The position numbers and the translations under genes were made by a program. From positions 146,966,241-147,030,240 of the forward strand of contig CM043945.1 of NCBI GenBank assembly GCA_014529385.2: 64,000 nucleotides of DNA. The letters are read 5' to 3'. The notes under the pieces were generated by a model. It searched no databases and was not told the origin of the DNA. It was given only the letters and a program-made list of their open reading frames with translations. Positions 1 to 11,014 of this stretch are shown piece by piece; position 1 is the stretch's first letter; each line of letters begins with the position of its first letter. Source of the stretch: Adiantum capillus-veneris. Its lineage: Eukaryota > Streptophyta > Polypodiopsida > Polypodiales > Pteridaceae.

Positions 1-460
1 GAATAGCTTGAAGATACATCAGCACACGTGCTCCGTTTTTGCGAGGAATGCTTGGCGACGATGCGTAGCTCTTGCCAATTGAGCCTAGCACAATGGTGTT
101 GTTGGTTCTCTAGTGTGTTTAGCGAGTGGGGAGTAGCACCAGGATGAAGCTCATGCTGTCTCTATCTTCCTCTCTCACACACAGTTGACGACAGCTTAAA
201 TTATGATAAAAGTTTTTCCTTTACAAAATGACCTAGGTACCTTATATACTAAGGCTACCATAGGTTAAACCTAAAATAGAGTTTAAGGGGTCAAATGGCT
301 TTGTATTTACAATCTGGAAGCGCTATTTCACGCCAGCTTCTGCAACTAGACTAGCTACTTATTACAAATGATGTTTCTAACCATAATTCACATCGTTTCA
401 TAACTCTCAAAAAATAAGGCTTTGTTGAGTTATGTCGTGTTGTTGACCCATGGGTCAACA
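1..460 (-). mobile_element. 3' LTR of decayed gag-protease element E (cut by window edge)
   Basis: Read on the minus strand, a purine run (AAGGGGGGAG) is followed at 460 by TG and a perfect 20-bp palindrome, TGTTGACCCATGGGTCAACA. This is the usual layout of polypurine tract plus 3' LTR start. The other LTR end lies outside the window and no second copy was found here, so the boundary rests on structure alone. Confidence 0.6.
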
Positions 461-470
461 CTCCCCCCTT
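461..470 (-). other. polypurine tract of element E
   Basis: Ten purines (AAGGGGGGAG on the minus strand) directly precede the LTR start at 460. This position and composition fit the plus-strand primer of an LTR retrotransposon. Confidence 0.55.
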
Positions 471-3400
471 CAAATTCATGTCGTCCCTGACATGACTTAG
501 TTGTCAATGTCGGTGCGGTCTTTATTGTCATGTTGTTGATGTAAAGAAAGTATAGGTTGTAGCCTTTGCACGAGATCATCCTGTTCGTCCAATCCGATGT
601 ATATAGTCTTCACATGATTCAGGAAAAACATAATTGATGAGAAACAACTGTCAATTTTGTTTCTTTCTCATTTTCAGAAACAATTTTTAGAATTGAGTGA
701 TTGGATTTTAGATCTTGTGAGCCAATGATAGCTTTGTAAGGATTCTGTAGAATTTTTTTGGCTAAACCTTCAACTTCTTTAGGCCAAGCTGCACTCCAAT
801 GCAAAGTATGTCTGTCAAGCAGAATCTTGGAGATAATTTTTTCTGGCTTGAGGTGCAAAACCCATGTGTAGCATTCTATTTGCCTCATTAAGGACAATCT
901 TTTGAGATCCTGTGGGTACTTCTGTGTTTGCTCTTCTTCCTTGGTGACTCCTTTGTTCCTACATCAAGGTGACCCAAGTCATATTTGCCACTGTTAGCTT
1001 TTGTGTGCTATGTAAACCATTATATTTCTTCTACTTGATACATGATTCAATCAAAGCCTGACAATCCCCAGTTAGTTCCCCAAGTAAGTAATTTGCATCA
1101 AAGGGGCTCATCTGACATCATTTGTGATAGATGACCGTTGATGAGCTATCATTGTCCATTTGTCCCCAAAATTCATATACATGATATACAAGGTATGTAG
1201 ATGGCTATCATGGTTTGAGAAAATTAAATCTCTGGCTAGGGGTTTGACCCTTTTTTTTTTCTTTTTTTAAACCCTTAGCTTGTGTTCTCTATGCATAGCC
1301 TTTTGATAAAGCTTGGCTTGATTTGGACTTGTATTTGGTACTTTTTGAATTTCAGTCTCAGAATTGATTGATCGGCATCTGTGACACCATCTGTCAACCA
1401 ATCACATATAGAACCAATGATGATAACCCGGCTTGATCCGTGGTTTCCCCTGCAGATATTTGCCCCTTTTGTTCTTGTCAATATTCTTAGTCCCTTTTGT
1501 TTGTGAGGCTTCATTAACTCACATACAAGATATAAGATTTACAATATAAAGATCTACTTCTTGTATACGGCCTTGTAGTCGCATGAAGTGTCTGATAGGC
1601 AACTTTACACTTAATGGGTTCTTTCATGTAGTCTCATCACCTATTTCCTTTGTCCTTGTAGTCCATCCCGGATTTTTATGACGATTCTCAGTCATTTTTG
1701 GCCTCATGTTGTTGTGGAAGGTTGATCAGCATTCTTTCTTATCTCTGTCATTCTAGCCTTGTGGAGATTACTTTTGAGGCATACCTTGTGAAGTTTCGTC
1801 ATTTTCCTATACCTGCTTCTCTTTGTACTGCTCAATATCTCTTCAATCTGTTTGTCACCTCGATTAATGGATTTTTTCCTTTTTTTCTTTTTTCTTTTTT
1901 GTTTTCTGTGGAAAATTTGCAAACATAACGAAAGAAAACCAAAAATCAACTCAACCAAAAAAGAAAAATCATTCTAATAGTATTCTAAACGCTATGTACA
2001 TTGTACACATGTCCTAGGGGCTCATATATGGCTTTTGTCCCCGTACTTCTCTTGTAACGCTATTATGAGGGCTTATGCTGTGAATTTTGTCAATAAATTA
2101 TCACAATCAAACGCAAAAATTCAATAAAACTCACAAAACATTGCCCTCTATTATTCATAATATTAGGCTTACATTTAGAATGCATCCCCCCTCCTATTTG
2201 GAGTCCTCCTTGACGACAGTGTAGCGCCAAGGGTATGTGTTGTGCTTGGGAAATCAAACAATGTGCCTATGCATGCTTTGTAATGTAGCCCTATTATGCA
2301 TACACAATCAATGCATGCAAAAGATTTATGTTGTGCAAGATGTGGGTATAAGCAATTTGCTTATTGGCATTTTTGTGGAGAGGCTTTCTATTCTAAGCAA
2401 TGTGATGTTCTTTGAAACTCTTATGTCGTTTTCTTGATTGAATGTTTTAGAGATTTTTTGAAGGCTCGCTTATCTATTGGATGCTTCGTTGGGATCCATT
2501 TTAGCCTTGTGGTTGGTTGTTGTGTTTGTCATTGTTCGTCAGTGGTGGGTTCTGGCTTGAAGTGAGCTCTCTTCTAACTATACTGTAATCGTAGGAAGAA
2601 TTGAAAGAATTCAATCAACAGTGCCGTGAAAGTAGGTTTATTGGTATCCTTTGGGACCCACTTCTTTGTGATTACTGGTTGTTTTGTTGATGATGCTCTT
2701 TTGGGAACCCATACTTGTCCTTGCTTTGTTTGTGTTTGAAGAGACTTCCTTTGGATCCACCTTGTCTTTGTGTGAGTCAGTAGCGGTTTTTGCTTCAGCT
2801 CTTGTACGCTTGGTTAGGGACAAGATTCATGTGTCGGGAGTTGATACTTCAATTGTATTGGAATCCAAATAAATTCTTGACCTTGGGAATTAAGACTTTA
2901 ATTGTTTTCAAATCCAAATAAATTCCTGACCTCTTTGTGCTCGAATCAACTTCTTTGGAACCCAAATTTGAGTTGCAAAAGCTTGTGACTTTGTAACTTT
3001 TGTAGATGTTCTTGCAAGATTTGATTGTTTTCCTTTTGGTGTTGGATCTTTTGATTTTTTATCAGAGATCTTGGTCTTCTTGATCCATACCTGTTTTTGG
3101 TTGAGCTGACTCTTTGGTATCTAGATTTGTTGAACTTTTTCGTTTTGACTTGTTGTTCTTTTCTTTTGGCCTTCTTTGGTTGTTACGAAATCTGCTAGTG
3201 ATGGTGATGACCTAAGTTTCTAGTAAGGAATGTCATAAGAATCATCACTATTGCTACTATCCTCAACAAGGTTTCATTCTAGCATTTTCCCTTTATGGTT
3301 TAGCTTGTTATGGAAAGTTGCTATTGGTTTGCTCTTGGATTGTTGTTTTTGGGATGACTTTGGTATCCACTTGATTACAGCATTGGTAGCTCGTTAACAT

Positions 3401-3990
3401 GCCTGCATTCTTCTTGACTGAGTCTTTTCTTCAAGTATGGGATCCACGTATGAGGGTGCTTGTTGCAGTTGAGTTTCCATCAAAGATTTTGGAATCCATT
3501 TTTGATGCACTTTATTTTTGTAGCAATGACATTGGTTCCTAGGTTTTTGATCTGGACAATCATAAATTCGTGCATTTGTTAAAGTTTTGTTTATGTCACA
3601 TGCTGTGTCGTTCGAATTTCCATTGTCTGCATCTTCTTGAAGCTCCAAGTGTTCTATAGACTCATAGAACTCGTCTTCTTCTTTGTCTTCATTTTCTTGG
3701 ATCACACTCATTGCAAAATAAGGAACAACATCATAGGCATCTTTATCACAAAGCTTTGTTGTTGGACCGTCTCAAATAGCGAACACATCCAGAGTAGCCA
3801 AGATGTCTTCCCATTCAAGTGGCTCTAAAGCTTCCTCAAGAAAGGGTTCTGGGATGTAATCTGTATCTTCAACTGCCCTTTCTAGGATGCATTCCTCTCA
3901 CTTTAAGCTTCTGCATTGTGAAGCTCCATGTATCCACAGTTCTTTAGGCTTACCCAACCATGTTGGAAGTTCTGATCCTGTTATAGTAGT
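471..3990 (-). pseudogene. 3' internal region of element E with repeated W-x-P-K motifs
   Basis: Below the protease relic, the minus-strand reading continues as a broken, charged coding region. One open segment is 3394-3711, rich in Glu, Asp, Asn and Gln. Short motifs of the form Trp-Ile/Val-Pro-Lys recur in shifting frames near 3490, 3370, 2950, 2700 and 2650, so a region of spaced WxPK repeats seems to have decayed by frameshifts. No reverse transcriptase, RNase H or integrase motif was seen before the polypurine tract. The element therefore probably lacked pol or lost it. The stretch from about 500 to 2500 holds only short open segments (for example 619-897) that I cannot assign. Confidence 0.4.
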
Positions 3991-3999
3991 GGCCTTGTC

Positions 4000-4412
4000 G
4001 TGGTTTGCATATGTCTGAGGTAGATATGGTCATAACCCCAATCTTGGACCATTTTTAGTTGTCTCATGAATGGTCTTCCTAGAATAATATCATAGTTATT
4101 CTTCTTGACAAAGTCAACACTAGCAAAGGTTTCCTCACATTCAATTCCATAAGAAGTAACAATTGCTTTTTCTAGAAGTCATATGGGCCTTTCCATGTGC
4201 TCATCTGCAAGATGCAGTTTCATCCTAGTAGCCCTCATTGTTGGTTTTCCCCATTTTCTCCAGATCTCTTTCATGGTGTTGGCAACACCAGCTCCACTGT
4301 CAAGGATCTCCATGGTTTTTACACCTTGGAATTTCACAGGAAGAGTGGTTTTCCCATCTTTTCCCTCATAGTACTCACGTACCTTGTTTAATGGCACTGG
4401 GACCTGAGACAT
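4000..4412 (-). pseudogene. retropepsin relic of element E
   Basis: The minus-strand translation contains Asp-Ser-Gly-Ala-Gly (the D-S/T-G-A catalytic motif) preceded by the hydrophobic stretch typical of retroviral-type aspartic proteases. About 65 residues further on it has the I-I-L-G-R-P-F motif that closes the domain. An in-frame TGA at about 4179 splits the domain. It would have cut the gag polyprotein of an LTR element. It has the same architecture as the protease of element I at about 37730-37970, but the two differ strongly in sequence. Confidence 0.65.
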
Positions 4413-4556
4413 TTCTAACTCTTTGATCCCTTCCTCGATTTAAGGCATTGGTGTTTTAACACCAAATTTCTCTAGGCACTTCCTTTAGTAGCCCACATGT
4501 TTGGTCGTATTCTGAGAAACTCAGCTAACGTTATCATACAATCAACTGTGGTTTAC

Positions 4557-5418
4557 TCAATTGCTTATCTCACTTGATTCATTGGCGTTTCTGACTTGTT
4601 TCCACAATACCTCAAGACCATCTATTTCTTTACAGCTGTCAGGTATAGGTAGGTTAATTCCCTCGGAAGAGTTATCTGTGGTATTCAACATTATCCTTGG
4701 TTCTAATGATGGGTGCTTGAGCTTTGTTCCGTGATCGTGACTGGAACCTGACTCTATTTGTTCCTGGCTTGGTGGGATCACTAGTGTAGGTGGGACAAGG
4801 ATCACACCCTCAAGTTTTCCAACTGGTGGTTCTAGTAAATCTTGGGTTGTTTGAATCATTTTCTGACACATTTCAAGCCTGCCCTTTCTCTTGGGTTTGT
4901 TTGTTTTTGAGCCGCACTTCATAGGCTTTTAGGAGGGCGTCTAATGGCTCATTAACCTTTTCTACCAATACTGATCCTCCCAAATTGGCACTTCTCGATT
5001 TCTCTTTTGTTTATGGTTCTTCTGGAGGTTGAGACATCTATGTAAGAGAAGGTGAAACACTCTCCTCATGTTGTCTTATCTTCTCTTTGGCTTGGGTAAG
5101 CTCCTTAGCTAGGGATTTCTGCTCTCGTTCCCTATGTGCTTTTATCGTAGCCTTTCTAGCTTTCCAACTATTTTGTTTGCACTTGGTTTTTTGACTAGGT
5201 GCATTGGTCTTTGGTTCACCCGTCTCTAGACTCACCTCAGTTTCTGTTTTCTTTGTCTTTTGGTTCTCATTAGCTTCCTTTTGAGCTTGCGCTCTCGTAA
5301 ATACTTGAACTGGTATGACATTTTTATTTTCCAAGCTACTGGGTAGCTGAATGATTCCTAAGACATTTGTTGTGATCTTGATGACTCGGTTTGGGTTTTT
5401 TGGATAGCTGGGGATCAA
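4557..5418 (-). pseudogene. linker between gag and protease of element E
   Basis: Two minus-strand open segments (4557-4922 and 5038-5418) lie between the gag and protease relics in the same orientation. They are rich in Lys, Glu, Gln, Ser and Pro and show no recognisable domain. The 5038-5418 segment has a Lys/Glu/Gln-rich, probably helical C-terminal half. From their position they are probably the spacer of the same polyprotein. Confidence 0.35.
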
Positions 5419-5463
5419 GTGAGTGATGCCCCTGTCAAGACAATAGGAATTTACTTGAGTGAT

Positions 5464-7257
5464 CTATGTCTGCGGACTTGTTTGACCAACTGGTTGAGGA
5501 GCTTCTTCTTGCAACTCCTCTTGGCTATAAACAGGCTCTGACCTAGCTAAACCTCTATTCACAATGAACCGCAATTTCCTTTCGTCCATCTCATACCTTC
5601 TTTCTTCAAGTCGAAATGCAGGAGGTAAAGGTTGTACCGGCCTCACCATTCCATGTGTTTCTCTCATCTTGTGTCGCTTTGAAGGGCAGTACATTCTTTG
5701 GTTGTTATAATACATTGTAGCTGGTACTAGCTCTTGTTTATTAGATGCTTCCAACATTGGCATGTATCTCATGTCTATAGGCAATCTAGCACCTAGCAGT
5801 AGAGGTTGTTGTCCTACTAAAGGCTGTGGCCTTGAAACTCCTACTAGACCTGACACATTCTCCATAGTGTATCTAAAAGGAGGAAGTGCTACTCGAATAG
5901 GTTGTACATATCTCTCCCTAGCATATTCCATTCCATAGTAACACTCTTCTTTTGTATGGTTTTTCCATTTTCTCTCAATTTCGCACCACTTAAGCTCCCT
6001 CGGGTCAGCATTTACAACTCTCACCATTTTGTCGATAAAATTTTCTTGATCGATAGGTGCCATTGGTTTTGCAATGGACTTACTTATTCGTGAATCACTG
6101 TGATGAGAGGACGTGTCATCCTCTTGACTATTACAATTCTTTTCTTTATATTCCTCACAATTATCCACCAGATAAAGAGCTTCTTTGATCAATTCATTAA
6201 GCGTCTTGATCCTTATCATATGCAGACCCTTCTGAAGACCTGCATGTCTCATTCCCTAGATAAATATCAGCATGTGTAGGAAGTTCCACTCCCGGAGAGA
6301 ACTTGACATATCTCTAGAGCCGTAATGCTGCTTTGCATACCAATTCACTCTCTTTTTTCTTGAATCTATGGATTTTGCGAGACTGTATTGTGAGCTATGC
6401 CTTTCTGCGAGAATTCTTCGATGAATTCCTCAAAGAGATTGTCTAGAGTCTCAAAATCACATCTTTCCACTAAGTTGAACCATGTAGCCGCGTCATCTTC
6501 CAGAGTCAGTCCAAATCCCGCAAACTGTGTTGCACAATCTGAAACTTCCTCTACTCTAATTACTATTCTGAAAGCCGCTACGCGATCTCTTGGATCTTTA
6601 AGAAGTCATTGCCTACATTTGATCTTGAGAAGTTTAATATATGCACTAGCTGGATTGGGACCCTTAAAATCAATATTCCAGCGCCATAGACTCTCCCAAT
6701 CCTTCTTTCGCTTCAAGACTTCTACTATGCCTAGGTTCTTCTTTCAAGGGATTAGTCATTCTGTTGGAGATTCATCCTTGAGAAGGCATGTATGTCATCT
6801 CTGAGATCGATCTCTCTCTAGAAGGGAATCCAGGTGGCTCCCCTTTTGGAATTTTCGTGTTTGGTGGAGATATCTGTGGTCCTTCATTGACCAAATGTCC
6901 ACCCATTTCTAATGCAGTCCATGGATTTTTTCTTTCTACAGCTCTATATTATCGTCCATACTTGTCATTAACTATAGAGTTCCATTGATAATCGACTCCG
7001 TATGTATAGACATATAAGATCTTGTAATTTGTCAGCTCTCTTGGGTATGGCTAAAGATTGACCTCACTACCGGGAATGTATCTATACAATCCTTCACTCT
7101 CATGATCTGCTATCCAAACTCTCTCAACAAGCTTGGTCTTTATCAACTGCAAGTTTGGAAGATCCATTATAGCTGGATGCTTCTCTATCGCTGGGATTTC
7201 GAAGCTTGTATAAGCTGAGATTGACTCTAAAGAGAACATGATCTCTGGGCTTAACAA
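5464..7257 (-). pseudogene. gag relic of element E
   Basis: Minus-strand coding relic. From about 6700 to 6390 the broken reading shows the retrotransposon gag (capsid-like) pattern: a hydrophobic G-L-T-L-E-D-D-A-A run, then W-F-N, then a spaced F-x-x-F pair. The open segment 5464-6252 (about 262 codons) has a degenerate zinc knuckle near 5970, with spacing C-x2-(C)-x5-H-x4-C and the second Cys replaced by Glu. Several stops and frameshifts interrupt the N-terminal half. Gag would form the cytoplasmic particle that packages element RNA. No LTR was identified upstream of it, between 7260 and element A. Confidence 0.6.
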
Positions 7258-7492
7258 CTCTAGTTTGATGTAAGAAGGCTTATTCCAAATTGTTCAAGTG
7301 CTTTGGTTAGGGAAAAGTCAAAACTATGTCCAAAACCGTGATTCTTTTCTCACAATCCTCTCAAATTGTCGGTTTTAGACACCCCTAACTTGCGGATGAA
7401 TTTTGAGTCCTTAAACGATGTTTTTTTGGACGTTGAACAACAACAAATGATCCAAAGGTCTTTCATTGTTGCTCAAGGGGGTTGTTACCATA

Positions 7493-7656
7493 TACATGTG
7501 GTAGTGATATGTGTGAACACACTAGGACCGCTGGGGCATTTTTTCCCTCTTTAGGAGGTTTTTTCCCCCGTGAAGTAATACACTCTCTACTGCGTGCCTT
7601 GAGCTTCTTTTGTCTTCTCCAAGCTATGTGGTTTTTCTGCAACCCTAATTCCAACA
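7493..7656 (+). repeat. 5' LTR of copia A
   Basis: Starts TGTTACC, ends CCAACA, and matches the 3' LTR at 17596-17822 apart from a deletion of about 60 bp and point changes. It is directly followed by the primer-binding site. Confidence 0.9.
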
Positions 7657-7658
7657 AT

Positions 7659-7670
7659 TGGTATCAGAGT
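7659..7670 (+). other. primer-binding site of copia A
   Basis: TGGTATCAGAGT lies two bases after the LTR. It matches the 3' end of initiator methionine tRNA, the usual copia primer, except for the last base. Confidence 0.85.
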
Positions 7671-7983
7671 AGGTTGCGTCCTCTTGGGCTTAGTCACCAG
7701 CAGCTCCAACACACGCCTGCTCATTTTCTCCAATTTCAGTGAGCTTTGGTGAGTGTTCACAGGCCTGCTCAGATTTCTGATTCCGGCTCATTTTGGCCTT
7801 CGTTTCCACTACAGACAATACTGCACAGGCTATTTTGTCATTTTGTGCAGAATTTTTGTCAATGCCTTTTTCTGCATAAGAGGTGCCTTACAGTCTTCTA
7901 CGGTTTGTGCTATATAGCATGTGTTGTTCCCGCTTAATTTCTCCTCTTTTCGGGCATTTTTCACATCAGGTGCAACATTTACC

Positions 7984-9578
7984 ATGGCTGACAACAAGAA
8001 AAATGTGTTCAAGATGTTTGCTGTTGAGGAAAGATTGGATGGGGACAATTACCCTATGTGGGCTTACATGATGCAACATGTTCTTGTGTCAAAGGGCGTT
8101 TGGAATATTGTGCAGGACATTGATGTACGTCCTGGTTTTGAGGATGTAGGCGATGTTTGAGCATGTGGCAGGTCCTGCTGCAGGGATTGCTGCTATCATA
8201 TTTGTTTTGCCTACGGCAGAACAATATCATTGGGATGTAAAGGATACGCAGGCTCATGCATTGATTGCGTCATCTTTGAAGCACACCATTGTTCCTCACA
8301 TTCATTCAACAAAATCTCCAAAATAGACTTGGGATATTTTGGCTGTCTTTATGCAAGTCGCAATGAGGCTAAAATTGCTTTGCTGCGTAAAGAGATGGAA
8401 TGGAAGATTATGCATGAGGAAGATGATATGGACACTTTCCTTGTGTCAAGGATATCAATGAGCAACTTATTTCTGTAGGTGAAGTCATTTCAGAGAGTTC
8501 CCTTGTCCAAACTGTTCTTGATGCCTTCCCAGATTCTTACCAGACTTTTGCTAGTACTTGGAGACTTATGACCCAAGGAAATCCTGAAGTTGTCAAGTTT
8601 GATGCCTTATGCACATTGTTGTTGCAAGAGTCACTTTCCAAAAAAAACAGGACTAGACAGCGTGCAGTTGAACAGGGTTTTATTGCTTCTCAAAGAAAGG
8701 GTGGTAACATCAATGCTGCCACTTCTTATGGTTTTGCTGCGAGTGACAAAACTTTTGTTCCCAATTCTTCTACTGGTAGCACTTCCTCTAGCAATTCTAG
8801 TGCTAAGGGTAAAACGAAGATGCCTTGCCATTATTATAAAGCTAATGATCACTTGATGAAGTAGTGTCCTACATTGAAGGCCAAAGAGGCTAAGAAAAAA
8901 GAGGGTGGTTCCACTGCAAATGTTGGTTCCACTACGAATGCAGCCATTGTTGAGTCTTTTGTGAAAGGAGACTGTGAAGCTCATGTTGATGCAGAATGGG
9001 CTTTTAGTGTAGAGTGCACTTACAATCCTGCTGTCCAAGATGTATGCATGTCAGTTGCTGCAGATTACATGTGGTATTTCGACAGTGGTGCTACAAAGAA
9101 CATTACCTCACATCGTGAATTGTTTACCTCTCTTGAGTCTGTCCCTCATGGGAATTCAGTCACTTGTACCAACAATGCCTCTTATCCGGTTCAAGGAGTT
9201 GGAAAGATTGTGCTTACTACTGCAAATGGTATTTCTTTCACACTTGTTGATGCACTTTATGTCCCTGGGATCAAGAAGAACCTTTTGTCTCTATTTGCAC
9301 TTGCTAGACTTGGACTTGTAGTCAAATTTGTGGATGACAGATGTACAATTCATGATCTCAGTTTTGGTGATGAAATTGTTGCATTTGGGCTTTTGTGCCG
9401 TGGGCTATATAAGATCACTTTTTATGACAAGTGTGGACAAAATTTTGCAAATGCAGTTGATGATTCAAGGGCTATTTTAGATGCAAAACTTTGGCATGCA
9501 CATTTTGGTCATATGAATTTTGTCGGTTTGCTGCGTGTTGTAGAAATCTTATATGGTTGCTTCTTTGATGCCTCTTGA
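7984..9578 (+). pseudogene. copia A gag, zinc knuckle, protease and pre-integrase region
   Basis: The reading starts at ATG 7984 in a good context (ACCATGG). The first 57 codons are an intact copia gag (UBN2-type) N-terminus. A one-base insertion near 8155, in-frame TAG codons at 8324 and 8862, and frameshifts near 8345 and 8445 break it. The zinc knuckle near 8825-8868 has Tyr in place of its second Cys. From 8874 to 9578 the frame is open: the protease motif F-D-S-G-A is at about 9079, then the pre-integrase zinc region with the W-H-A-H-F-G-H motif at about 9493. A frameshift near 9545 separates it from integrase. Not functional. Confidence 0.85.
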
Positions 9579-10433
9579 AGCACCTGTCAAACATGTTTGT
9601 GAAGGCTGTATTTTGGGTAAGATGGAGCATTTGAAGTTTCCAAAGGATGTTTCAGTGAGGGCCACATGCAGGTTGCAACTTGTGCATAGTGATGTTTGTG
9701 GGGCCATGCAAACTCCGTCCTTGGGAAATTACCTTTACTTTGTGACTTTCATTGATGATTACTCCAGGCATGCATGGGTATTTCCGCTTGAAGCGAAGTC
9801 AGAAGTTTTTATGTGCTTCAAACAATTTCTAGCTATGGCTAAAAATGTCTCGAAATGTACTATGAGCACCCTCCGTTCCGATCGAGGGGGGGAGTATATG
9901 TCTCATGAATTTAATGCATTTCTGGCTAGTCGTGGGATAAAACACCAATGTACAATGCCTTATAAACCTCAGCAAAATGGTGTTGCTGAGAGGAAAAATA
10001 GGCCACTTACGGATATGGCACGATGTATGGTCAAAAGTTAAGCTTTGCCACATTCTTTTTGGCTTGAGGCCATCATGTGTGCCACTTATGTAGTAAACAG
10101 GTGTCCTACAAAAGCTTTGTAGTCTATTACTCCATATGAAGCATGGCATGATAGAAAGCCTTCTGTTGAGCACATGCGTGTTTTTGGTTGTTTGCATATG
10201 CTTTGGTGCCACAAACACAATGCAAAAATTTGGATGATACGGCTGTCAAATGTATTTTTTGTTGGTTATAGAGCTGAAAGCAAGGTTACAGGTTGTATCA
10301 TCCACAAACAAAGCGTAGTTTGGTTTCACCGGATGTAGTGTTTGTGGAAGATTCTATTCAGCCCTTGCTGTCATGTACTAGAGATAGTAATGTAAGCTCA
10401 GAGGACATTTATGACACTTTGTTGCCTCTTTTG
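9553..10433 (+). pseudogene. copia A integrase (N-terminal part, before insertion B)
   Basis: The open part 9553-10041 carries the zinc-binding C-x2-C pair and an rve-type catalytic core: H-S-D-V at about 9685, S-D-R-G-G-E-Y at about 9877, and N-G-V-A-E-R-K-N with the catalytic Glu at about 9985. TAA at 10039 and TAG at 10120 stand where element C reads CAA and CAG. After these the reading is frameshifted but still recognisable as the integrase C-terminal region up to the insertion of element B at 10434. Confidence 0.85.
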
Positions 10434-10754
10434 TGTTGAGATGTCGAGCTCTACATCTTGAGCTAGCATCCACTACGGGTCTTGGCCGCTTACGGCATTT
10501 ACTCACTGGCGCGTTAGGTGACCGACACGGAGGATCTCTGCCAGTGATTCTACAGCTGGACTACACTTATAGTGCCAGCCTAGTACGCTTCTAGCGAGTT
10601 CACACTTAGTGACCGCATGTACATATGTGCTACTTTTCAGCTTTAGCACTTAGTCATTTTGTACTCTCTTTTCTGTGAGAAGAAGAAGAAGCTTTCCATC
10701 TCTGTAAGGTGTGTGCTTGTCTTGTGTAGCTCTCTTGCATCCTCATTCTTTACA
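10434..10754 (+). repeat. 5' LTR of copia B
   Basis: 321 bp, nearly identical to 15361-15681. A near-palindrome (GATGTCGAGCTCTACATC) lies at its start. Confidence 0.93.
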
Positions 10755-10766
10755 TGGTATCAGAGC
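10755..10766 (+). other. primer-binding site of copia B
   Basis: TGGTATCAGAGC directly abuts the 5' LTR and is the exact 12-base complement of the initiator Met-tRNA 3' end. Confidence 0.92.
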
Positions 10767-11014
10767 CTGGTGCAGGCAAGAGAGGCTAAGAGAGCAAGAG
10801 CATCACAATCCCTTCGTTCGCAATCCACGACAAGTTTTTGAACAAGTCTCCGAAGTGCAGTACACAGATATTTACTGTACAAGTACAGTGGTTGTATGTA
10901 CGCTTAATTGTGGACACTCGTTGAGTGTAGAAAGCGTTACAGGTACCACGATAGCAGGTTCAACAGATTTGCAGGTTTTTGCAGATTGCAGCTATTTTGT
11001 CTTAGTGCTTCAAG

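Noticed and set aside
1275..1958. Short open frames on both strands
   Set aside because: No domain, codon bias or start context supports them; they lie in the decayed 3' region of element E.
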